17,592 nucleotides of DNA from Phallus indusiatus (GCA_027605045.1 JAQFWX010000012.1:1-17592), one strand, 5' to 3'. Shown: positions 8,198 through 16,606, counted from the stretch's first letter. Made by a program: numbers and translations. Notes: a model not told the origin generated them from the letters alone.

Positions 8198-8493
8198 GTC
8201 AAAACTACATGTAAATTTCAGAGGCACTTGTGCAAATTTTTTATTTTTGCTCTACAGACCCCAAAACTCGGCCAAATCCAAAACCGAAAAATATGCATTC
8301 GATATTTTTAGAATCTCGACAAATTACCTTATGGGTCCTTGTTGCCTCGGCTAACTCGGCCATCTCCCGGTGGGTCACTCTCAGTATAGTGAGTTTGCGC
8401 AATATTCTTTTTGCTCTAGAACACTCAATTCTCCACGGAATTGCACGAAAAAAAAGATGGGTAGAATGGTTTTTTTTCTCTATTTTTTGACCC
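8140..8493. repeat. Right arm of the long inverted duplication
   Basis: This is the reverse-complement partner of 4321-4674. Short frames on both strands (8130-8354, 8230-8490, 8241-8498) overlap each other and are not preserved between the two arms, so there is no support for a gene. Confidence 0.82.
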
Positions 8494-8536
8494 AGCATAT
8501 ACTTACGTCATCAAAAATTTCGAAAACATTTTAAGC

Positions 8537-9000
8537 GAATGTCATCCAAAGTGCGCTGTCCGCATCCATCAAAAGGAGCATGATATAAAGGGGGATAAAT
8601 TACCAAAAATAGCTCTTATATACCTACATTTGGAATACATTTCTAGCTACCCTATTTATTTACAGGAATTCACTGAAACGAGCAAAAAGCCCCAGAGGAG
8701 GGGCAGTGATACTAAGCGGAGAGCATTCTTAAGCGGAGAGCACTCTAAGCGGAGAGGTCCACTAACCGGAGAGCACCGGAGAGAGCCACTCACTAACCAG
8801 AGAGGCCAGCCAAGTGGAGAGACTGCCAAAAATAGCAGGAACTCACCAATGGTTAACCGAGTGTCATCCAAACTGCACTGAACGCATCCATCGAAAGCAC
8901 TGCGATTTCAGTGGGGGTTTAATTACCAAAAATACCTACTATATTTCTAGATATAGAATACACTTTTAGTTACAAAATTTATCTATGAAAATACAGTGGA
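8537..9000. repeat. Fifth and sixth GTGTCATCCAAA modules with CGGAGAG cluster 2 between them
   Basis: Copies begin near 8537 (as AATGTCATCCAAA) and 8858, 321 bp apart. That is the same distance as between the second and third copies. Between them CGGAGAG boxes lie near 8713, 8730, 8746, 8763, 8774, 8794 and 8810, mostly 16-17 bp apart. The sixth copy ends in the box GCATATATGCACCGGG near 9006. The frames 8630-8881 (plus) and 8656-8871 (minus) read through the boxes and are not genes. Confidence 0.83.
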
Positions 9001-9029
9001 AAGGGCATATATGCACCGGGGGAGAGAGA

Positions 9030-9342
9030 GATACATTAAGCGGAGAGGTGCGCTAAGCGGAGAGTGCACCAAATGGGAATGCTGCTTACCGGAGAGACTC
9101 TCCTTGATGGGACACTAAGCGGAGAGGCCGTTAAGCGGTGAGACTACTAAAATCAGAGTGAGTACACTAAGCGGAGAGGTGTTGAGTCACCGGAGTGATG
9201 AGAAATCAAAAGACCGGAGCGATCAGAGTGATGAGCGCTGGTACTGAATGGACCAGGGACGGAACTGAATTGATCAGCCCACTTAAGCGGAGACTCTCCG
9301 CTTGCAATACCGGAGGGTCCGGTACCTCATTCATTAGAGTAG
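9030..9342. repeat. CGGAGAG cluster 3 and second copy of the hairpin block
   Basis: Boxes lie near 9037, 9054, 9087, 9116, 9132 and 9168. The last four have spacings of 29, 16 and 36 bp, identical to 6077, 6106, 6122 and 6158, which shows the two blocks share one ancestor. The two perfect inverted repeats recur at 9285-9303 and 9308-9324. Homology to the first copy ends exactly at ATTAGAGTAG, position 9342, after which coding sequence of the neighbouring gene begins. Confidence 0.9.
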
Positions 9343-9748
9343 TTCCCTTAGGATACAACTCAGATCGGAGGATGTTGATCAAGCGGCCAGTGTGATCTTG
9401 ATTGGCAAACGATGGGTGAAGGTCTGAAAGTGTCGGATCGTATACTGATTGCCAATTTAAGAGGCGTCGCAGGTCAGACACGAACCCGCTGTCCATAGAA
9501 GTCGCCGCGGGGTGGCATCTGTCAAACGCCACTCTAGCTGGTACAATAACGTGTTGAATTTGAGGCGTATTGATGCTGGAGTGCGCGTGCGAGGAGGATT
9601 TGAATGAGAATGGGGTTTCGACAAACCACCAGAATATACGGACAGTCGTGTAAATCGTTTGGTTCATAGATTTCGAAGTGGGCCGAGCAATCATTCAGTT
9701 TCACAAGTTCGCCCTGAATTTTTCCTGCATGATTCCGGTGCCAGGCAG

Positions 9749-9803
9749 CTGTGATTGAGGTATGTATGTTGCAATTCATAACGCACACATTGGTATCACT
9801 TAC
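9749..9803 (-). other. Intron 2 of the transposase-like remnant (55 bp)
   Basis: A perfect donor C|GTAAGT at 9803 and acceptor CAATCACAG ending at 9749 join KELC to PAWHRNHAGK in frame. Conservation of reading frame across this junction supports that both flanking exons were once translated. Confidence 0.72.
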
Positions 9804-10006
9804 GACACAATTCCTTTTGCTCATGATATGCAAATGTCAATCCGCAGGGTGCTAGAGGGCCATACCCGTTGGCAAACGCCTCCAGCTCATACGCACTGAT
9901 CAATCTCAAATCATTGTTCATCAGTGCTTTGAGGTAGTTAATATCGAATTCAATCAAATTACGGAGGGCTAAATGGCCTCGCTGCCCTCGTTTATAGTGT
10001 TCGCAG

Positions 10007-10072
10007 CTGATGGCAAAGTAAAGCGCTGGAGTCAGCCTATAGCAGCAAAACGCATACAACGGCTGTTCTTAC
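10007..10072 (-). other. Intron 1 of the transposase-like remnant (66 bp)
   Basis: The donor CG|GTAAGA follows the RPWIR codons and the acceptor GCCATCAG ends at 10007. Splicing joins the split Arg codon to CEHYKRGQ in frame. A branch-like CTGACT lies about 28 bp before the acceptor. An earlier AG at 10026 would put exon 2 out of frame. Confidence 0.7.
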
Positions 10073-11523
10073 CGAATCCAAGGCCTTCCATTATTTTCAA
10101 ACTCCAAAATGAATTTTCCATCACACCGTCGTGTTTGGATGCTATTGGATGCACGAGAATTGGTAAGCACCCAAATTAAATCTTCATTCGTCTCTCCATG
10201 TCCCTCGTGCTTCCCTCCTTCTTCGTGTTTCTCTCCACTGCCCGCATTCTTTCCTTCTTCCTCATTTTTCTCTGAACCATCCTCATTTTTTCCTCCATCG
10301 TCTGTGGTTTTCTCTCCATCATCCACACCTTTCTCTCCATCATCCTCATCGGTCTCTCCATCCGCGTCTTCCTGATTCTCTCCATCCGCATGTTCCTCTC
10401 TGTCTTTCTCTTCCTCAGAGTCTGATCCTGCGTCAGGTAGCATGTCAAGACGACAGCCACGCTCATTCAGCGCACAATAAAATCCCAAGGTTTTGTTGAA
10501 GACTTCTTTATTAGCATGTGGCATCGACACATCGGGAGGATTCTGGTGACCAGTATTAAACGTGCAACATTTGATTGAACGAAGTAAACTGGTAAGCGTT
10601 GATCATAAAGGTGAATGAACGGTATTAACAGCTTCTCCTAAGTTTGGTGCAAAGAACAGGAGTTTTGTTTGGAATAGCGGGCCAAGAGATGACACCGGAT
10701 GTTGTAACTCTGCCCGTGTTTATCACAGCGAATACTGAAAGTTATCCTTAGATGCACCCAGCTATCCGACGTGTTGATTGGAAAGATATGGGCGACAGCT
10801 AATCCAGGTAAGGAACCAGACTCTGGAAACTCAACGATAGCATTTAAGGAATGTTCAGCGATTGCATGAACACTGCTGGAGGATTTCCTTGTGATACGTC
10901 CCCGCCATTATTGAGTTCTTCAGGTGACAAGGTTCGTGTGATGCCTGGAGAATGATTTAGGACAACCGCCTTCAACGATGACCGGGTCTTCAGCTACAGG
11001 TGAAGAACTAAATGTCTCAGTCAAGTCATTAGTGCTCAGACCGCCATCATTCAGCAGCTGCTTCACTTGACGAAGAATTTCAAGTTGTTCGGTGGAATAT
11101 GTCGCCATTGCAGTAGTGTTGCAATTTGTGCTGAAGTTCTTACATTATCATTATTGACTAAATTTTTCCCATAACCTGATTGATACTTTGATGTTGAAAT
11201 GTAACGGTCTCCTGCACAACTTTTTTTTCAGTCGGTGACGGTCGGAAATCAGACGTTTCTCCGATTTAGCCATCCCAGCCCTTGCGCTCGCGTACCTACT
11301 GGCATATTTAGTGAGAGATCACAAGTTTTTTTAGCTTTGATGAAAACACTCTGTAACCACCAAAACTGAATTATATTAAGTTGCAGATACCCCAAAACAT
11401 GGCGCAAATATTTTCTTTTGTCCTTCAGTGTCCCTGGTTTGCCTCATTTTTTGACTTAGATGTATGGTTTTCACCGGGGATAGTATCCCTTTCTTTTGGT
11501 TGAAAATTCAATTTTACGTATAG

Positions 11524-11753
11524 TCAGGTATCCGATAATGGCGCATATATAGCTCGGAAGACCGAGTGGAAGAACTTTGTCGTGTCAACTACACCAATGC
11601 CTCCGTAAATCTTATACCCCATATACTTTCCGTCCTCGAACTCGTAGATCCTGGGTAATGAAGACGAAGACACTATTAATCTTCCTCATCATGAGATTGA
11701 AACCAGGAACTTCCTGAAGACTCTTCTTCGCCAGCCTTTGATAGATCAGGCAT
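11524..11753 (-). pseudogene. Small single-exon ORF with one frame loss, product unknown
   Basis: The ATG at 11753 opens MPDLSKAGEEESSGSSWF and runs to HDEED. One base then appears to be missing near 11678, after which SSSSLPRIYEFEDGKYMGYK continues through FFHSVFRAIYAPLSD to TGA at 11526-11524. The span is 230 bp; restoring one base gives exactly 77 codons including the stop, so a single deletion explains it. The N-terminus is Ser/Glu-rich, and the second half is aromatic-rich and looks folded. I recognise no family. It lies between the end of the next coding remnant (11852) and the start of the transposase-like remnant (11273), all on the minus strand. Confidence 0.5.
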
Positions 11754-11851
11754 TGTCGAAAGACTTGCTTTTTGACCGCGCGACCGAACAAATCAGGCCA
11801 TTTCCTAGTTTTTTCTTATCTCATTTCTTTGGTTTCTCAATATTCATTTAT

Positions 11852-12298
11852 TTAGTCCGGCAGATGTGTATGGTCGTCGTAGAACCAAGCGGCTTCAACA
11901 ATTACTTTGTCATTCGCCGCCTCAGTTTTGAATGCTTTTGTGGCTATGTATCTACTCAACCAAGCTTCATTACAGCTTCAACCGTCAATAGAGCGTTTGT
12001 GTTATTCTGCGAAAGGTGCCGTTTTAATAGTAAGTTTATTTTTGACCACTCAAATAACTCGGACGGGACAGCTCACTCTATGCAGTCTCCTTGGATGCTG
12101 TATTCAAAACTGAACCGCAAGAACTTTTTATTTGCTTCCTAAAAACAAAAACGAGGGTACGTCGACTGTTTCTTGTGCAATACCGAGGCAACTAACCTGC
12201 AATCTCAAACAGCTACAAAACCAATCATGTCGTCTACAATAATGGGTCAGGTTCTGGAGCACTCCTAATGCCCCAAAATGCGAGCCGTAAGCCCAATT
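11852..12298 (-). pseudogene. Two-exon coding remnant, C-terminal part, product unknown
   Basis: Exon A (12298-12197, exactly 34 codons) follows an AATAG acceptor and reads NWAYGSHFGALGVLQNL to CSCLRLQ. A 58-bp intron, donor CAG|GTTAGT at 12196 and T-rich acceptor GTTTTTAG ending at 12139, joins it in phase to exon B (12138-11852). Exon B reads EANKKFLRFSFEYSIQGDC, ELFEWSKINLLLKRHL and ALLTVEAVMKLG, then shifts frame near 11965 and continues SRYIATKAFKTEAANDKVI, EAAWFYDDHTHLPD, stop. Exon B is 287 bp, one base short of 96 codons. A TGA at 12075-12073 interrupts it. Both halves are charged and amphipathic, with no motif I can name. Upstream exons are not resolved. Confidence 0.5.
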
Positions 12299-13034
12299 CT
12301 ATTTATTTTTACTTGTCTTAATCATAATCTTTATTGTTTCTTATTAGCTATAGCTCAAAGCGGCAGTGGAGATGAGCCATCCTCATCAGCTCCCAGCCCA
12401 TCCTCGTCCACCCCAGCCCATCCAAAACCAAAACCAAAGTCACTCGCTGGGAAATATGCCACTATGTGATCATGCATATATTGAGGAAGTCTCGCCGCAC
12501 ATTTCAATACTGATTGTACTTCTCTTTACAAAAGCCGAGGCCTCCTCTTGAGCCAAAGTGCTCCAAATCATTGTTTTTCTCTCTTTATTTCAAACCTTAA
12601 AAAAGCGGCTCATTTCAAGTTGCTTACTTCTTTCCGTTACATGTTTCTTTCTTACATAGTACTAAAAAATCCCGGCGGATAACTCTCAGCTTTATTTTTA
12701 GTTTGTTGTTCGTTGTACCGGAATATACTATTTTTACTTCGCCGCTGTGGGCTAGCTTGTGTGACATTGCTTCATTTTTACTTTAACTACTTAGGACTAC
12801 CCTGAAAACCGTGTACCGGCGTTTTTTTCTGATGGTTTGAATGCGACCACTTCACTCTGATCTCGTGATAGAAAAATAAGGCTGTAGAGTGATTGACCCT
12901 AGGATTGATTTTATAATAGGCTCACTAATCAGGCATACAAAGGGTGAAATACAAAATGATGAATATCTCGAGATTTTACTATGTAATTGGCCTTCAGCCA
13001 ATTAAAAAAGATTCGTGGGACCTAGATTCCGACA
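12299..13034. other. AT-rich intergenic region, no gene seen
   Basis: Besides the uncertain 5' continuation of the coding remnant above, I find only a Ser/Pro-coding low-complexity stretch at about 12366-12460 and AT-rich sequence with poly-T runs. A short inverted pair, ATTGGC and GCCAAT around CTTCA, lies near 12988-13004. Nothing supports a complete gene. Confidence 0.4.
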
Positions 13035-13062
13035 GTGTTGGAATTTCAAGAAATTCCAACAC
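13035..13062. repeat. Perfect palindrome GTGTTGGAATTTC / complement
   Basis: Arms of 13 bp (13035-13047 and 13050-13062) are exact complements around AA. Each end reads TGTTGGAATT outwards-in, a form typical of LTR termini, so this may be two LTR ends abutting or an LTR beginning with a short internal inverted repeat. No target-site duplication flanks it. A transcription-related hairpin is an alternative. Confidence 0.85.
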
Positions 13063-13250
13063 CTTAGTGAGTTTAGCACACGCGGGGCCACTATAGAGTT
13101 CATCATCCATCATACATCAAATTGATGAATCATCAAAAAATATATTCAAAATCTCGCTAATCACAAAAGTACCCTACTAGCCGGAGAGTTTTTACTAAAA
13201 ATGGAAACCTCACCGCCACCTTAAGGGGTGTATTCTGAGAATAATAAAAG

Positions 13251-13276
13251 TATATATATATATATATATATATATA
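13251..13276. repeat. (TA)n microsatellite
   Basis: Thirteen uninterrupted TA dinucleotides lie in an AT-rich region. It marks the left edge of the degraded stretch described next. Confidence 0.95.
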
Positions 13277-14653
13277 GACCCAAAGAAGGTGTTGACTTCA
13301 ATGTTTTGTATAAGGATGGTAGCTACAATGGTAGAGGAATCGGGAAGAAACATTTGAAATCAGATGTACTGTGAGCAATGGAAAGAAATTGTGGATAAAA
13401 AAGCAGACCAGTGAGGAGCTGGAAAGATTGGACTTACATATGTAGGGATTAGATGATAATGAGTGACTACTCATTTTTTTTTTCAAATGATATCACCATT
13501 AACATGCTACCGGGAATAACAGGATGTTTCGTTATAGGAATAACATTCATGTTCTTCAATCTTAACACTTGAAATTGACTCCTCAAGTCCAGTTAGCAGT
13601 GTCAATGGAAATATAAGATATGTATATATTTATAGTGTGAAGATCAGGGTTAATCTTGTATATCAGACATGTTTAACAAGATCTGTGAGAGCCAACAAAG
13701 CAGCAAGGACTAAAACTTGTATCTAAACAAACTAATGTAGATTTTTTTTAATATTCATTATATATATCAAATCAGTATCCTAATTAGTCATATAGAGAAC
13801 ACCTAGACTATATGATAGTGTAAATAAGTACATAGTTAGAGATGCTAAACCTGCTGAAGGTAATGAGAGACTTTAATATCAAAATCTTCTTCAAAACTTT
13901 AGATAGTCAGACCAGACCTATTCTGCTTTTTAATAGATATTTTCTATTCACACAGTCTTTTTACTTTTCATTTTTCCTTCTATTATTACCTGAGTAAAAC
14001 TTAAAAGTTTGTCATTTGACTATCAAATAGTATGATAAAAGGTCACTTATGCTTTATTCCACAATGGAATGGATGCTTGAAAATACTGTGAGAAAATTAT
14101 CCTCATCCCATTCTATTCTCAAAATCTATTGAATAGTAGTCTTAAGGTAAAATGAACCTGGTTATGTATTTGAAGGCATATCTTTATAATCCAGATTTAC
14201 AACAAGTATATGAATCTAACAAGCATACTCAGATATTTTAATTAAAGAGAATGCTAAACTGTTAGAACATTGTCCTGGCTAGCAAAGGTGTCAAATTTCC
14301 ATCAAAGTTTTCACCAAATGCTCTGGATATGCTTCTGATAGTCAACTTAACTCAAGATGAGAAATCATTAATGATAACAAAACACCCAAGGGAAATTCAG
14401 ATTGTGCTTCAAGTAGCCCACCTCATAGGTGTGTTACACCATGTGAAATGAGCAATTGACCAAGGGGTTGTGCAGTTGTTCAATGAGGATTTGTGTATGA
14501 GCCTTCACCAGTTAACAGGCTAATTGATGCTTCAGTATACTGAAGGAGCAAATCATCTTCCATCCATGTTCTAGCATAATTGCATTTCCAAGTCTATGCA
14601 GTTTATTGACAGATAGATCTGTACCACCAATGCCAGATCATGACAAGGGGAGT
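13277..14653. other. Degraded AT-rich stretch, possible retrotransposon interior
   Basis: All six frames are closed at short intervals. Scattered peptide-like runs appear on the plus strand, such as GVDFNVLYKDGSYN near 13290, but no integrase, reverse transcriptase or RNase H motif can be read. Composition is AT-rich with few CG dinucleotides. Because a possible LTR follows directly, this may be the decayed interior of an LTR element; that is inference only. Confidence 0.3.
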
Positions 14654-14941
14654 TGTTTGACAATAATGATAAAAAGAGAAGACAAAGCACACACTTATGT
14701 TGAAATCATGTGAGCAATCACACATGACTCATTGTAATGGTATATAAGTATACTCTTCTTAAGATTAAATCTCACATAGTATTTTTCCTCACACAGAGAC
14801 TATAGTACTCAAGTTGTACACACTTCTACTTGTCAGGTTATACTACCGTACATCTCCTGTTTAGAGATCTGAGTCACCATTCTTTACCACTTATATATTT
14901 GGTCTTTATAGGTTCATCGAAGTATAAGCTGACTTCTAACA
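14654..14941 (+). mobile_element. Possible Copia-like LTR (3' LTR or solo)
   Basis: A purine tract AAGGGGAG at 14645-14652 is followed by TGTTTGACA, which would be the LTR start at 14654. The segment ends TTCTAACA at 14941 and holds a TATA-like GGTATATAAG near 14738. A second possible start is TGTTGAAATC at 14698. A short polypurine tract next to a TG...CA segment with an internal TATA box is the layout of a 3' LTR. No matching 5' LTR or target duplication is visible, so confidence is limited. Confidence 0.35.
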
Positions 14942-15219
14942 CCTTCAAGGTTTTCGATGACTTGTAATTCTTCTAGAGCTTATCTACATTATGATTTGCC
15001 ACCTACTTGGCCATAGCCGAAACAGCACGATGTGGCAAGGGCATGATACTTTTGTCCTGACCAATAACGGTTCCATTGAACAGAGTGAGCTTCAATGTTC
15101 ATTACTCAATGACTATGAAGTAACGAACCTCTAGTAAGATCCTACACATCGGAGAACTTATCATGTGCTGTTTTTGACTCCAGGCTGCATCGGCTTTCAG
15201 AACCGATTTGACTTCAACG
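14942..15219. other. Intergenic stretch, no gene seen
   Basis: This lies between the possible LTR and the stop codon of the minus-strand coding remnant. Composition is balanced and I find no sustained frame or repeat. It may contain the 3' untranslated region of that remnant. Confidence 0.4.
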
Positions 15220-15511
15220 TCATTTAGTTTTATTATTACAAGGCATCAATAATAGAGTCGGGCGTTGGCAATAATAAAACCCACTTTTCGTATTCAGGTC
15301 CATGCATTCAATGTCGGTATCAAGCCCAGTGTCGAACTCAGCCCCAACATCCAGCGGAACCATCTAAGCAAAGGTAAGCGACTGCACAGCACAATTTTAT
15401 GGACATCTCATGCTCATTCTTCCAATAGACTGAGATCAACTTTAAGACAATAACCATTGGCTTTCTCGGACCGTTGAGAATGATCTTCGTCGCTGAATTC
15501 ATTCCGAAGAC

Positions 15512-15564
15512 CTACATACGTAACGTTATATCATTTGACCTCAAACACAGATAAAGTATCTCAC
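15512..15564 (-). other. Intron of the coiled-coil remnant (53 bp)
   Basis: The donor AAAAAAG|GTGAGA after PMKKK and acceptor GTATGTAG at 15512 enclose 53 bp. The following exon is open in two frames (VFGMNSATK and LRNEFSDEDHS), so its frame is not settled. The eight-A run at the donor is a likely place for a base-count error. Confidence 0.5.
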
Positions 15565-15684
15565 CTTTTTTTTCATAGGAACGTCGCTTGAGTCTCCGGG
15601 ACGCCATGTCAGAGGAACCTCCTCTAATCAGCATTTGCAATAAATACCAGATCGTTCGGAGGCTAGCCTTTCAATCTTGTCATT

Positions 15685-15741
15685 CTGCAAATAGAACGCG
15701 CAATTGAGTCCCAGCTTTTCTGGGGGGTTGCGGGAACATAC
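15685..15741 (-). other. Intron of the coiled-coil remnant (57 bp)
   Basis: The donor AAAAG|GTATGT and the T-rich acceptor TATTTGCAG enclose 57 bp. Phase across the junction is off as read, consistent with nearby base loss. Confidence 0.6.
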
Positions 15742-15962
15742 CTTTTACGCATGACTGCTTGACATCTTCTAAAGCCGGGACCTTTCTTCCAGCTTTTCTC
15801 AAGTCTTCTAATCCTTTGTAAATTTCATCATTAGCAGCTTGATCTTCATCCAGCTCTTTGTGAATGCCAACAGCCTTTTAACCTCAGCTTGATGCTCCAT
15901 AAGTTCTCCTTAACGCGTGGTATCTCCTGTTTAACTCCGGCTAGCTTATAGATGCATGCAAC

Positions 15963-16015
15963 CTAGCGGAAACGTCATTAGATCGCAAGTTGTTAGAAGG
16001 AGAACCAGTTCATAC
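15963..16015 (-). other. Intron of the coiled-coil remnant (53 bp)
   Basis: The donor CAG|GTATGA and acceptor CCGCTAG enclose 53 bp with a TTCTAAC branch-like site. The exons join in phase, SSDRQ to VACIYKL, which supports the splice model. Confidence 0.68.
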
Positions 16016-16606
16016 CTGACGATCACTAGACTTTCGTGACCTCTAAGTTGCGCGATCTTCCACAGCTTTGGTCTGGTCATAGTCCGAAGCCAGTTTGAAA
16101 GAACTCGCTACTTTGCTCCATGTACTTGAGTGATTGGGGCGCAACGGCTTCAGTGTCTTTCTGCAAGTGGATGAAGTTATATCATGATAATAAGTTACAC
16201 GGAGGATCGGTTATACATTGGATAGGTGACGGCCTTGCCATGCAGCTGATATTACTGTTTCCATTTATTGAGATTCGCCGTCTTTCAAGCCGTAGAGCTG
16301 ACTGCTTCAAAGTTGTGCATTTTAAATACCAATAACAACCGAAACAGCACACAGATTGGACTTACCCGCTCCGGTTGGAACAAGTACGCTGGTATCAGAA
16401 GGGGCCATTGATTCAGTGGCCGTTGAATTTCACGACGAAGGTCAGCTCGGGTCGTAACAGCAAATCTTCGCGAAGCAACTAGTCACATACTTCTATGTGG
16501 ATTAGAAGCATATTGACAACTATTTTGGAGGTGGATCGTTGGCATGGAACAGCAGCAAATCCATGACCGCGTGACCGTCATCACATTGTGACGGAAAAAG
16601 TCGTTC

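Larger units (their letters stand above)
9343..11273 (-). pseudogene. Transposase-like protein, N-terminal part, disrupted and 3'-truncated
   Basis: A minus-strand coding remnant starts at the ATG at 11273 (MAKSEK) and can be followed for roughly 600 residues. In order it shows a Ser/Thr-rich N-terminus; a segment with FPINTSDSWVHLRITFS near 10760; CCTFNTGHQNPPD near 10560; an acidic tract of DDGEK-type repeats (10236-10436); FENNGRPWIR before intron 1; HYKRGQRGHLALRNL and GYGPLAPC in exon 2; and, in exon 3, CPYILVVCRNP, HSHSNPP, a DATPRR-LL-MDSGF stretch, and DPTLSDLHPS to ILRSELYPKGT. The order GYGPLAPC, CPxxLVVCRNPHSH, DATPRR, LHPSxxNxDH matches, from memory, a large transposase-like family of basidiomycetes whose second half carries the catalytic region. 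That half is missing here. Frame losses lie near 11254, 11165, 11108, 10945-10990, 10872, 10678, 9613 and 9496. A TGA stands in frame at 10605-10603. Confidence 0.72.
15220..16606 (-). pseudogene. Spliced coiled-coil-like coding remnant, disrupted
   Basis: Coding sequence can be followed on the minus strand through short introns. Upstream pieces read RLFPSQCDDGHAVMDLLLFH (from about 16603) and RRFAVTTRADLRREIQRP (to 16409). Then an ATG at 16408 opens MAPSDTSVLVPTGAG. Exon 16160-16016 reads SSFKLASDYDQTKAVEDRAT with a TAG at 16045-16043. Exon 15962-15742 reads VACIYKLAGVKQEIPRVKE, then a Glu/Lys/Leu-rich heptad-like run through KELDEDQAANDEIYKGLEDL to KVPALEDVKQSCVK, with base losses near 15906 and 15880. 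Exon 15684-15565 reads NDKIERLASERSGIYCKC, TGA (15630-15628), LEEVPLTWRPGDSSDVPM. A last exon from 15363 reads MVPLDVGAEFDTGLDTD to a stop at 15220. The coiled coil is visible; I cannot name the family. Confidence 0.55.

Noticed and set aside
8230..8498. Overlapping 86- and 85-residue frames on opposite strands
   Set aside because: Neither frame is preserved in the partner arm of the inverted duplication at 4321-4674.
8630..8881. 83-residue plus frame with repeated Arg/Gly/Glu motifs
   Set aside because: Reads through CGGAGAG box cluster 2 and the sixth GTGTCATCCAAA module; no gene-like features.
10109..10466. Plus-strand Ser/Pro/Phe-rich and minus-strand Met/Arg/Lys-rich frames
   Set aside because: Both are other-frame readings of the acidic DDGEK repeat of the transposase-like remnant.
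11738..12142. 134-residue plus-strand frame
   Set aside because: It is antisense to the minus-strand coding remnant at 12138-11852, which has an intron and coherent peptide sequence.
12278..12551. Plus-strand Ser/Pro/Lys-rich frames with a possible GTAAGC...TTATTAG intron
   Set aside because: They overlap a minus-strand exon (12298-12197) whose phase and splice sites fit better; the Ser/Pro run is low complexity. Not fully excluded.
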